DNA of 64,000 nucleotides from Pseudoduganella namucuonensis (lineage in GTDB: Bacteria; Pseudomonadota; Gammaproteobacteria; Burkholderiales; Burkholderiaceae_D), in the NCBI RefSeq assembly GCF_900116645.1, contig NZ_FPBO01000002.1, positions 1-64,000 of the forward strand, read 5' to 3'. Every line of letters begins with the position of its first letter. The first letter of the stretch is position 1. Shown piece by piece: positions 8,381 to 16,282 of this stretch. A program made the translations under genes and the position numbers. Below the pieces are notes generated by a model that was not told the DNA's origin, did no database searches, and worked only from the letters and a program-made list of their open reading frames with translations.

Positions 8381-11005
8381 TCAGTACTTGGCGCGCAGGC
8401 CGACGCTGTAGCGCGAGCCGTTCTCGTACACGCCCACCGGCAAGCCGTCGGTGGTGTTGGTGCGGATGACGGCGTTGCCCAGGTTGACGGCCGACGCGAA
8501 CACGCTCAGGCGCGGCGTCACGTCCCAGTTGGCGGTCGCGTCCCACTGGCCGTAGGCGCTGGTCACATCCTGGCCGCCCTCGTTCAGGCCGCCGTACGAC
8601 TTGGAGCGGTAGTTGTACGACAGGCGCACGCTGTAGTTGTTGCGCTCGAAGTAGCCGCTGGCGTTCAGCTGGTTCCTGGAGTTGCCCACCACGTTGAGCT
8701 TTTGGCCGCCCGCCAGCGCGCCGGTCTTGGCGTCGGTCAGCGTGTAGTTGACCACCGTGCCGAAGCCGTTGCCGAAGGCCTGCTGCCACTGCAGTTCGAT
8801 GCCGTGCACGGTCTGGCCGTTGTCGGCGTTGTGCGGACGGGTCACCGGACGCATCACGCCGCCCACGTTTTCCTGCGCCGTCGAGGTGTAGATGAAGGTG
8901 TCCAGCTTCTTGCTGAAGGCCGTCGCCGACAGCAGCGAGGCGTCGGCGAAGTACCACTCGCCGCCGAACTCGAACTGGTTGGCGTGGTAGGGCTTGAGCA
9001 GCGGATTGCCGGCCGTGGCCGCGTTGGTGGTGCCGCTGACCTCGGTGCTGGCGCTCAGGTCGCTATAGGTGTTGCGGGCCATCACGCGCGAGATGGCGCC
9101 GCGCAGCACCACGCTGCGGCTCAGGTCGTACACCGCGTTCAGGTTGGGCAGCACGTCCGAATAGGTGCGCGGCACGCTGCCGATGGTGTAGTTGCCGTTG
9201 CCCCGCACGTCCTGGTAGGCCTCCGAGGTCTGGCGGGTCCGCACCAGGCGCACGCCCACGTCGCCGCGCAGCCTCTCGTAGCCGTAGTCGGCGCGCACAT
9301 AGGCGGCCGTGATCTTTTCCTTGATGCGGTAGTACTCGCGCTTGGCCTCGGCGTACACCATGCCCTTGTCGTACATGGCGAAACCCTTGCTCACGGCGAG
9401 CTGGTCGTCCACCCACGCGTACTGCGTCAGCGAACCGGCGGTGGCCGCCTCCTGGCTCAGCAGGGGCGAGGCGCCGGTCGACAGGTCGGCCAGCGAGAAC
9501 GACTGCCAACCCGGGCTGCCGGGGCCCACGGTGCCGATGGTGCGGCGGTTTTGCACGGTGTTGTCGCGCAGTTTGAGGCCGAACTTCACGTCCTTGATGA
9601 AGGCGCCGCCCGTTTCCCAGGTCAGGTCGGCCTGGGCGTAGTTCTCCTTGCCCTCCATGCGGCGTATCCAGTCGCGCGCGCCCTGCAGCGTCAGCTTGCC
9701 CGGGTCGAGCGGGCTCATGTCGAGATACTTGACCTCGTAGGTGTCCGGCGCCAGGTTGATGGTGGCGCGGGTGTTGCCGGTGAACCAGAAATTGCGGTCG
9801 TGGTTGCTGCCGCCGGCGGCCGACGTCGTGCCCATCTGGCCATGCAGCTTCCAGCCGTTGCCGCCGTCGTAGGTGCCCTCCAGGTCCAGCACCTTGGACT
9901 TGACGTAGGCGTCGCGGTAGATGGGCTCGAACGACACGCCCGTGGCCGGGCCCACCGTGCCGCCGACGAAGGCCTTGGTGCCGTCGGAGGTGGTGATGAA
10001 GCGCGGGTTCGTCACCCTGATCGTGTTGCTGGCGTCGGCCAGGCCGCCCACCTGCCACAGGTAGTTCTGGTTGCTGTTGTCCATGCTCATGTCCGAGTTC
10101 AGATAGTTCAGGGACAGGTCGGTGTCGCTGTTCGGACGCCATTGCACGGTCACATTGCCGGTGGTGCGCTCGCGGTCCTGGCGGAAGATGGCCGAGCCGC
10201 CGCCCCAGGAGGCGTAGGCGTTGGGCGTGGCCACGCCGTTCTGGTCGACGATGGTGTACTTGGTGGCGTCGGTGAAGTTCTCCAGGCCGTCGCGGCGCAT
10301 GGTGCGCTGCTGCTTGCTCAGCGCCAGCAGCACGCCGAGGGTGCCGTCCTCGTTCTTCCAGCTCACCAGGCCGGAGGCTTGCGGATCGGCCTTCTTCGGC
10401 AGCTTGCTATAGGTCTCCTCGAAGGAGAACTGGGCCGTCAGCGGCTGCTTGAACTGCAGCGGCTTACGCGTCTTGACGATCACCAGGCCGCCGATGCTGC
10501 CCTCGTCCAGGTCGGCCGACGGGCTCTTGTAGACGTCCATGCTGCCCACCAGCTCGGACGGCAGGATGTCGTAGTTGAAGCCGCGGCTTTGCGAGTCGTT
10601 CTTCCACCAGTAGGCGGAGGCCACCGATTGCCCGTTCAGCTGCGTCATGTTGAGGTTCTTGTCGGTGCCGCGCACGAAGATGTCGCGGCCCTCGCCCCAG
10701 GTGCGGTCGACCGACACGCCCGGCATGCGCTGCAGCGAATCGGCCAGGTTCTTGTCCGGGAACTTGCCCACGTCCTCGGCCGACACGGAGTCGACGATGT
10801 TTTGCGCGTCGCGCTTCTCGGCCAGGTTGCGTTTCAGGGTTTCGCGGATGCCGCGCACCTCCACCACGGACGGGTCCTTGTCCTTGGACCCGCCCTGTGC
10901 TTCCGGCGCGGCCTCGGCGGCGTGGCTGGCCGGGACGGCCATGGAGGCCATCACCAGCGCGATCAAGCGTGGCAGGCATTTTTTCCGAAATTGAGTCTGA
11001 GACAT
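8381..11005 (-). CDS. TonB-dependent receptor, carbohydrate-type
   Basis: This outer-membrane receptor of 874 residues has a signal peptide (ALVMASMAVPASHAAEA), then the plug with VVEVRGIRETLKRNLAEKRD and ADSLQRMPGVSVDR, typical of the Xanthomonas/Caulobacter-type TonB receptors often tied to plant carbohydrate uptake. A large beta-barrel follows, ending in an aromatic residue (VGLRAKY), as expected for assembly by BamA. Start ATG 11005 is preferred to ATG 11014 because AGGGA then lies at a normal distance. It sits between a substrate-binding protein gene and a sugar symporter gene, all on the minus strand. The substrate is probably a sugar or oligosaccharide (inference). Confidence 0.9.
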   Translation of the reverse strand: MSQTQFRKKCLPRLIALVMASMAVPASHAAEAAPEAQGGSKDKDPSVVEVRGIRETLKRNLAEKRDAQNIVDSVSAEDVGKFPDKNLADSLQRMPGVSVDRTWGEGRDIFVRGTDKNLNMTQLNGQSVASAYWWKNDSQSRGFNYDILPSELVGSMDVYKSPSADLDEGSIGGLVIVKTRKPLQFKQPLTAQFSFEETYSKLPKKADPQASGLVSWKNEDGTLGVLLALSKQQRTMRRDGLENFTDATKYTIVDQNGVATPNAYASWGGGSAIFRQDRERTTGNVTVQWRPNSDTDLSLNYLNSDMSMDNSNQNYLWQVGGLADASNTIRVTNPRFITTSDGTKAFVGGTVGPATGVSFEPIYRDAYVKSKVLDLEGTYDGGNGWKLHGQMGTTSAAGGSNHDRNFWFTGNTRATINLAPDTYEVKYLDMSPLDPGKLTLQGARDWIRRMEGKENYAQADLTWETGGAFIKDVKFGLKLRDNTVQNRRTIGTVGPGSPGWQSFSLADLSTGASPLLSQEAATAGSLTQYAWVDDQLAVSKGFAMYDKGMVYAEAKREYYRIKEKITAAYVRADYGYERLRGDVGVRLVRTRQTSEAYQDVRGNGNYTIGSVPRTYSDVLPNLNAVYDLSRSVVLRGAISRVMARNTYSDLSASTEVSGTTNAATAGNPLLKPYHANQFEFGGEWYFADASLLSATAFSKKLDTFIYTSTAQENVGGVMRPVTRPHNADNGQTVHGIELQWQQAFGNGFGTVVNYTLTDAKTGALAGGQKLNVVGNSRNQLNASGYFERNNYSVRLSYNYRSKSYGGLNEGGQDVTSAYGQWDATANWDVTPRLSVFASAVNLGNAVIRTNTTDGLPVGVYENGSRYSVGLRAKY

Positions 11006-11060
11006 GTTGTACATCCCTATCGATTAGTTTTTATTCGCACCGGACCGATCCGGCTCTCCC

Positions 11061-11093
11061 AAAAAATCCCCGGCGCCGCCACTGGCGCCGGGG
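11061..11093 (-). terminator. Rho-independent terminator after substrate-binding protein gene
   Basis: On the minus strand a 10-base-pair GC-rich stem (arms 11084-11093 and 11068-11077, loop of 6) is followed by a T-rich run (11061-11067). It lies between the stop of the binding-protein gene (11124) and the start of the TonB receptor gene, so the receptor is probably transcribed from its own promoter. Confidence 0.8.
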
Positions 11094-11123
11094 CGAATCA
11101 CACATCTATGGGGGGAGGTGTGA

Positions 11124-12377
11124 TCATTTCCGCGGCGGCGCGTACGCCTTCGCAAAACCCTGCTGCACCCGCCGCGCCGCCTCCGCCGCCGGCAGCTTGC
11201 CGTTCAAGACCTGCGCGTTCACCTCCCACAGCAGGCTCTCCATGCTCGGCGTGCCGCGATTGAGGAACTGCGCGTTGAGCCGGAACGTCAGCGCGCAGCT
11301 GTTGCGCCACGCCGCCATCTGCTTGGCCACGGGGTCGCGCACGGCGATCAGGTGGTTCGACAATGTGAAGAAGCCGATCACGCGGTTCGTGTACAGGTCG
11401 GCGAATTCCTGCGAGCCCAGCCAGGCCAGCAGCCGGTAGGCGGCCTCCTTGTTCTTCGATTTGCGGTTGACGCCGATGCCGATGTCCATGTGCTCGGACA
11501 CCTGGCAAGCCTGGCCGGCGCGCCGCACCGGCGGCGCGAACACGCCCAGCTCCAGCCCCGGCGCGCGGTTGAACCAGGCGATGTCCCACGAGCCCGCCGG
11601 GTAGACCGCCGCGCGGCCCTGGGCGAACTGGGCCTGGCTGTCGGCGTAGGTCTGGGTGGCGGCGTTGGCGCCCAGGTAGCCGGCCAGCCTTTCCTCGAAT
11701 TCGAAGGCGGCCACGAAGGGCGGATCGGTGAATTTGGCCTTGCCGGCCACCAGCGCGCGCCGGCCCTCCTCGCCGCGCCAGTAGGACGGGCCGATATTGG
11801 TGAACACCGTCTGGCTGGCCTCCCATTGCTCGGCCGTGCCCAGCGCCAGCGGCGCGTAGCCGCCATGCTTGCGCACCGCGTCCAGCACGGCGAAGAATTC
11901 GGCCTCGGTGGCCGGCGGCTGCAGCTTGAGCCTGGCGAAGATCTTCTTGTTGTAGAAGAAGCCGTGGATCACCGACGCCACCGGCATGCAGAAGGTGTCC
12001 TTGCCGTCGTCGGTCTGCCAGGCCATCAGGGCGGCGGCGTCGAAGTACTGCATGCCGCTCTTGCCGTTGAGCTTGTCCAAGTGGCCCTTGCGGTACAGGG
12101 GCAGCGCGGCGTCGAACGGCCGGCAGGAGATCAGGTCGCCGGCGGTGCCGGCGGCCAGCCGGCCGGCAACGCCGCTGTCGTATTCGGTCGGGGCGGTGGC
12201 GGCGAAGCGCACCGTGATGCCGGGATGCTTCCTCTCAAAGGCGGGGATCAGCACCGTGTCCCACACCGCCTGGTCGTCCACCCGCCAGCTCTCGAGCACC
12301 AGGGTGCTGGCGCGCGCGGCGGTGGCCGACAGCAGTGTCAGCAGCAGCGTGTTTCCGAGGAGGCGGGCAATGTTCAT
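11124..12377 (-). CDS. Periplasmic sugar-binding protein (ABC-type), no permease nearby
   Basis: The 417-residue protein has a signal peptide (LLLTLLSATAARAS) and the fold of family-1 extracellular sugar-binding proteins: LVLESWRVDDQAVWDTVLIPAFERKHPGI's opening strands, a central AVYPAGSWDIAWF segment and the C-terminal helices. These proteins bind mono- or oligosaccharides in the periplasm. No ABC membrane subunit or ATPase is encoded in the window. Instead the gene lies between a two-component sensor and a TonB receptor. It may act as a sensor co-factor, or deliver to a permease elsewhere. It is terminated by a strong hairpin at 11061-11093. Confidence 0.82.
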   Translation of the reverse strand: MNIARLLGNTLLLTLLSATAARASTLVLESWRVDDQAVWDTVLIPAFERKHPGITVRFAATAPTEYDSGVAGRLAAGTAGDLISCRPFDAALPLYRKGHLDKLNGKSGMQYFDAAALMAWQTDDGKDTFCMPVASVIHGFFYNKKIFARLKLQPPATEAEFFAVLDAVRKHGGYAPLALGTAEQWEASQTVFTNIGPSYWRGEEGRRALVAGKAKFTDPPFVAAFEFEERLAGYLGANAATQTYADSQAQFAQGRAAVYPAGSWDIAWFNRAPGLELGVFAPPVRRAGQACQVSEHMDIGIGVNRKSKNKEAAYRLLAWLGSQEFADLYTNRVIGFFTLSNHLIAVRDPVAKQMAAWRNSCALTFRLNAQFLNRGTPSMESLLWEVNAQVLNGKLPAAEAARRVQQGFAKAYAPPRK

Positions 12378-12627
12378 CGGGTGCCTTGGTGGTCGATGAA
12401 TTCATGCTATCACCCGAAAACATGTAACACTAGCAACCCCGCCCCGCGTCCTCCGGATACGCAAGTGCTTGATTAAATTGAATAATATCGCGGATCGGCG
12501 ACGGCCGGGCTTACGTTTCCTTACAGAGCGCGAAGCGGGGCCGGCGGCGGCGGCCGCGGGCAAGCTCACACAAGCTTACAAAACTTAACAATACGGATGA
12601 ATAAATAATACGGCAGCGCCACAGCCC
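12378..12627. other. Intergenic region between histidine kinase and binding-protein genes
   Basis: This 250-base gap separates the regulatory genes from the structural genes of the sugar locus and must contain the promoter of the binding-protein gene (minus strand). The AT-rich patches at about 12408-12430, 12470-12492 and 12575-12610 are candidate promoter or operator positions. No gene or clear repeat was seen. Confidence 0.45.
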
Positions 12628-14100
12628 TCAGGCCGGCAGGCGGATCACGGCGTTCAGGCCGCCTTGGGGATGGTTGGCCAGCACCAGTTCGCCGCCATGG
12701 CCGTCGATGATGCCGGCCGCGATGCCCAGGCCCAGGCCCATGCCGCCGTCGTTGCGCTCGCGGCCGTGCGACAGCCGCACATAGGGCTGCAGCAGGCTGG
12801 CGAAGGCGTCCTCGGGCACGCCCGGTCCGTGGTCGCGCACGGCGATTTCGATCCAGCCGTCCACGCCGCGCACCGACACCTCGGCCCGCTCGCCGTAGAA
12901 CAGCGCGTTGTCGAGCAGGTTGCCGATGGCGCGCTTCAGGGCCAGCGGCTTGGCGCGCACCGTCAGCGGCGTGCCGCCGAAGGCCACGCCGTGCCCCGCC
13001 AGCTCGGCGCTGCGCACCAGGCGCCGTATCAGCGCGTCCAGGTTGACCTCGGCAGGATTCTCGTGGATGTCGCTGTCCTTGACGCATTGCAGCGCGCCCT
13101 TGACCATCATGTCCAGCTCGTCCAGGTCCTCCTCGAATTCCTGGCGCAAGGCGTCGTCATCGAGCAGCTCGGCGCGCAGTTTCAAGCGCGTGATCGGCGT
13201 GCGCAGGTCGTGCGAGATCGATATGAACAGGCGCTCGCGGTCCGCGATGTAGCGCGCGATGCGCTCGCGCATGGCGCCGAAGGCGCGCGCCGTGTTGACG
13301 AATTCGCGGCTGCCCGATTCCGGCAGCGCCGGCGCGTTCTCGTCCTTGCCGAAGGCCTCGGCCGCGTCCGACAGCGCCGCCAGCGGCCGCGTGATCGAGC
13401 GCACCACCAGGATGGACAGCAGCAGCACCGCCGCCAGCGACAGGGCCTGCGGCACCAGGCGGTCCGTCGACAGCGGGTCGTGGCTGTTGAGGAAATACGG
13501 GTTCGGCATCAGGGTCGCCAGGTACAGCCAGTTGCCGGGCTCCAGTTCGGTCTGGATCACCAGCACCGGCGCCGGATCGGGCTTGAGCAGCAGGATGTGG
13601 CGCACCCAGCTTTCCGGCAATTCGCCCACCTTCACGCCGTCCGGCGACACGGCCAGCTGGTCGGGCCAGGCGAAGCCGAGGCGGATCGGTCCGGCCGGGC
13701 GCAGATCCGCCGTCAGCGTCGCTTCCAGCGTGGACAGCGCGGTGTGCGCCAGCGCCTGCCCGCCGATGCCGGGCACCGGCACGTAGGCCTTGTTGAGGCC
13801 GACGAAGAAGCGCGTGCCGCCCATCTCGCGGAACTGCTGGATCAGCAGGCTGCGGTAGCTGGGCGGCAGGCTGCGGAAGAAGCGGATGGCGCCGGCCGCG
13901 CCCTGCCCCAGGTATTGCGACGCGGCCCGGGTGTCGGCCTCGGCCTTGGTGCGCAGCTGGGCGGACCAGATCAGGCTGGCGGCCAGCTGCGTGACCAGCA
14001 GGCCGGCCACCATCACCAGCGACAAGCGGCCCAGCAGCGACTGCGGCCATAGCCGCCAGAGTCGCCAGCCGCGCCAAGCCCGCCAGCCCCGCTCAGGCAT
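12628..14100 (-). CDS. Membrane-bound sensor histidine kinase
   Basis: The 490-residue kinase has a first membrane helix at about residues 22-46, a periplasmic domain of about 170 residues, a second helix at about 216-236, a HAMP linker and a cytoplasmic kinase core. The phospho-acceptor His is residue 297 in FISISHDLRTPITRLKL. The N box is in AIGNLLDNALFYG, the G1 box is VRDHGPGVPEDAF and the G2 box is GGMGLGLGIA. It overlaps the response regulator gene by 8 bases, so they form a pair. Size and layout resemble GtrS-type glucose sensors, in which a periplasmic binding protein presents the ligand, and binding-protein genes flank the pair here. Ligand identity is inference. Confidence 0.9.
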   Translation of the reverse strand: MPERGWRAWRGWRLWRLWPQSLLGRLSLVMVAGLLVTQLAASLIWSAQLRTKAEADTRAASQYLGQGAAGAIRFFRSLPPSYRSLLIQQFREMGGTRFFVGLNKAYVPVPGIGGQALAHTALSTLEATLTADLRPAGPIRLGFAWPDQLAVSPDGVKVGELPESWVRHILLLKPDPAPVLVIQTELEPGNWLYLATLMPNPYFLNSHDPLSTDRLVPQALSLAAVLLLSILVVRSITRPLAALSDAAEAFGKDENAPALPESGSREFVNTARAFGAMRERIARYIADRERLFISISHDLRTPITRLKLRAELLDDDALRQEFEEDLDELDMMVKGALQCVKDSDIHENPAEVNLDALIRRLVRSAELAGHGVAFGGTPLTVRAKPLALKRAIGNLLDNALFYGERAEVSVRGVDGWIEIAVRDHGPGVPEDAFASLLQPYVRLSHGRERNDGGMGLGLGIAAGIIDGHGGELVLANHPQGGLNAVIRLPA

Positions 14101-14806
14101 GGGAAGCGCTCACGTCCGCCGAGAACACATAGCCGGCCCCGCGCACCGTCTTGATCAACGCCGGCTGCTTGCCGTCGTCGTTGAGGCGCAGGCGCAGGCG
14201 GCTGATCTGCACGTCCAGCGAGCGGTCCAGCGGGCCGGACTCGCGCCCCCGCGTCTGCTCGCACAGCACGCCGCGGTCCAGCACCTCGCCCGGGTGCTCG
14301 ACAAAATACTTGAGCAGCACGAAGTCCAGCCCCGTCAGCACCACCTGCTTGCCGTCGGCGTCGACCACCGTGCGCTCGGCCAGGTCGAGCGTGAAGCCGT
14401 TGAAGCGCAGGTAGCGCGTGGCGGCGGCCGGCTCGTTGCCCACGCGGCGCAGGATGGCCTTGATGCGGGCCAGCAGCTCGCGCGGGCTGTAGGGCTTGGC
14501 GATGTAGTCGTCCGCGCCCAGCTCCAGGCCGACGATGCGGTCGGTCTCGTCCGAGCTGGCGGTGAGCATGATGATGGGCACGTTCGACTGCTTGCGCACG
14601 ATCTTGCACAGGGCGAAGCCGTCGGTGTCGGGCAGCATCACGTCCAGGATCACCAGCGACAGCTGGTCGCCGTGGTGGCGCAGCTCGGCCAGGAAGCTCT
14701 CGCCGTTGTGCGCGGGCAGCACCTCGTACTGGTTCTTCTCGAGATAGGTCTTGAGCAGGACGCGGGTCTTTTGGTCATCGTCGACGATCAGTATCTTGCG
14801 TGCCAT
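14093..14806 (-). CDS. OmpR/PhoB-family response regulator
   Basis: The 237-residue regulator has a receiver domain with the acidic pair D10/D11, phospho-acceptor D55 in LVILDVMLPD and the conserved Lys 104 in YIAKPYSPRE. The C-terminal winged-helix DNA-binding domain ends in LIKTVRGAGYVF. It should be phosphorylated by the kinase encoded immediately downstream, whose gene overlaps it by 8 bases. A substrate-binding protein gene ends 20 bases upstream, so the three are probably one operon. The likely targets are the binding protein, TonB receptor and sugar symporter genes at 6949-12377, judged from gene order alone. Confidence 0.92.
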   Translation of the reverse strand: MARKILIVDDDQKTRVLLKTYLEKNQYEVLPAHNGESFLAELRHHGDQLSLVILDVMLPDTDGFALCKIVRKQSNVPIIMLTASSDETDRIVGLELGADDYIAKPYSPRELLARIKAILRRVGNEPAAATRYLRFNGFTLDLAERTVVDADGKQVVLTGLDFVLLKYFVEHPGEVLDRGVLCEQTRGRESGPLDRSLDVQISRLRLRLNDDGKQPALIKTVRGAGYVFSADVSASHA

Positions 14807-14826
14807 GGGGGTATCCGGTTATCGGT

Positions 14827-16146
14827 TTATTTGCGGTGTTGCAGTTTGAGCGAGCGCAGCACGGCCGCCAGGCGGCGCTGCACCTCGCCGGGCGTCACGG
14901 CGTCGTTGACGAAAAAGCGGTGCACCTCGGCGATGATGGCGTCGCGGCTTTCCTCGTCCGCCGCCATGCGGTGCACCAGGCTGGGCACCTGCGATTGCGC
15001 GCCCTTGGCGAAGGCGGTCCAGGACGCCCTGGCGCAGCTGTCCATCTGGGCCGGATCGGCGTCGCGCCGCACCGGCACCGAGCCCTTGGCCAGGTTGTAT
15101 TGCTGCTGCACGGCCGGGGTCACGGCCAGCCGGGCCAGCTTCTCCTGGGCGGCGACGTGGGCGTAGTCCTGCGTGAACATGGACAGCGTGTCGACGCTGT
15201 ACAGGTGCAGCTTGCCGGTGCCCGGCATGGGCGCGCAGGAGAACTCGTCGTCGAGCGGCACGCCCAGCTCCTTGAGCTCGGCCTTGGCCCAGTCGCCCGT
15301 CACCAGCATGGCCGCCTCGCGCCTGGCGAAGCGGCGCACCACGCCGGTCCAGGGCTGCTCGTCGAGCGGGCTGGCCATCCAGCCCTTCATCAGGCGCAGG
15401 CGCTCCAGCGCGACGGCCAGGCGCGCATCGGCCGCCGCCTGCGGGGTCTGGCGCACGAACAACTCGCGGTAGTAATCCGGCCCGCCCTCGGCCAGCACCA
15501 GGTTTTCGAACAAGGTGGCGACCTGCCACGGCTCGCTGCTTTGCAGCAGCGGCGCGACGCCGACGGCGCGCAGCGCGGCGGCGGCCAGCGCCAGCTCGTG
15601 CCAGGTGGACGGCGGCGCCAGCTTCGCGCGCGCGAACAGCTTGCGGTTGTACAGCAGGGTATTGATGCGGTGGATGCCGAGCGGCGCGGCGACCACGTGC
15701 TTGCGGTGCTGCACCAGCGCCAGCACGGTGGGGAACAGGGCGTTGTTCCAGCCGCCGGCCACGGCCACGCCGTCGAATTCCAGCAGCAGGCCCAGCTCGG
15801 CCCATTCGCCGATCGAGGCGCCGATGATCTGGGTGGCGTCCGGCGCGTCGCCGGCCAGCACGCGGCTCTTGAGCACCTTGCCCGCCCCCAGGCCGGCGCC
15901 GCCGGGAATCGCGCCGTCCTTCCATTCCACGCCCTCCTCGCCCAGCCGGAGCGCCAGCACGTTGGCCGCGCGGCGCTCGCTGGCCGAGGTCCACCAGTGG
16001 TGCACCTGCAGCGAGGAGGACGGCTGCGCCTCGGCGCGCGGGAGGATGGCGGCCAGCCCGCACAGCGCCAGGCCGAGCAGCACGCGCGGGCGACGCGGGC
16101 CTGGGCGTGGTGGCGGGACGTTGTGTGGGATGGGCGCGATCGGCAT
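14827..16146 (-). CDS. Periplasmic sugar-binding protein upstream of the two-component pair
   Basis: The 439-residue protein begins at ATG 16146 with an Arg/Pro-rich leader and a hydrophobic stretch (VLLGLALCGLAAILPRAEA) that looks like a signal peptide. Sequence further upstream in the same frame is not convincing. The mature part opens with LQVHHWWTSASERRA, typical of family-1 extracellular sugar-binding proteins, and contains MLVTGDWAKAELK, the equivalent of the GSW-type motif. It is the first gene of a likely operon with the response regulator (20 bases downstream) and the kinase. There is no ABC permease here, so a role as ligand-presenting partner of the kinase is plausible. It is divergent from the S9 peptidase gene. 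Confidence 0.82.
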   Translation of the reverse strand: MPIAPIPHNVPPPRPGPRRPRVLLGLALCGLAAILPRAEAQPSSSLQVHHWWTSASERRAANVLALRLGEEGVEWKDGAIPGGAGLGAGKVLKSRVLAGDAPDATQIIGASIGEWAELGLLLEFDGVAVAGGWNNALFPTVLALVQHRKHVVAAPLGIHRINTLLYNRKLFARAKLAPPSTWHELALAAAALRAVGVAPLLQSSEPWQVATLFENLVLAEGGPDYYRELFVRQTPQAAADARLAVALERLRLMKGWMASPLDEQPWTGVVRRFARREAAMLVTGDWAKAELKELGVPLDDEFSCAPMPGTGKLHLYSVDTLSMFTQDYAHVAAQEKLARLAVTPAVQQQYNLAKGSVPVRRDADPAQMDSCARASWTAFAKGAQSQVPSLVHRMAADEESRDAIIAEVHRFFVNDAVTPGEVQRRLAAVLRSLKLQHRK

Positions 16147-16282
16147 GGCGTACGGATTATAGCGAAGCCGCGTTGGAATAGAACAAAGCATCTTGATACA
16201 TTCCGGAACATATGGCCGATTGACACGTATCGCGCTTTTCTCCACTATGTCCCGCTTCGACCCACAAGCCGGACACAAGCAC

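Noticed and set aside
8312..11263. Long open frame antisense to the TonB receptor
   Set aside because: It is a GC-rich shadow with His/Val/Ala/Gly-dominated composition and no domain. The minus-strand receptor explains the sequence.
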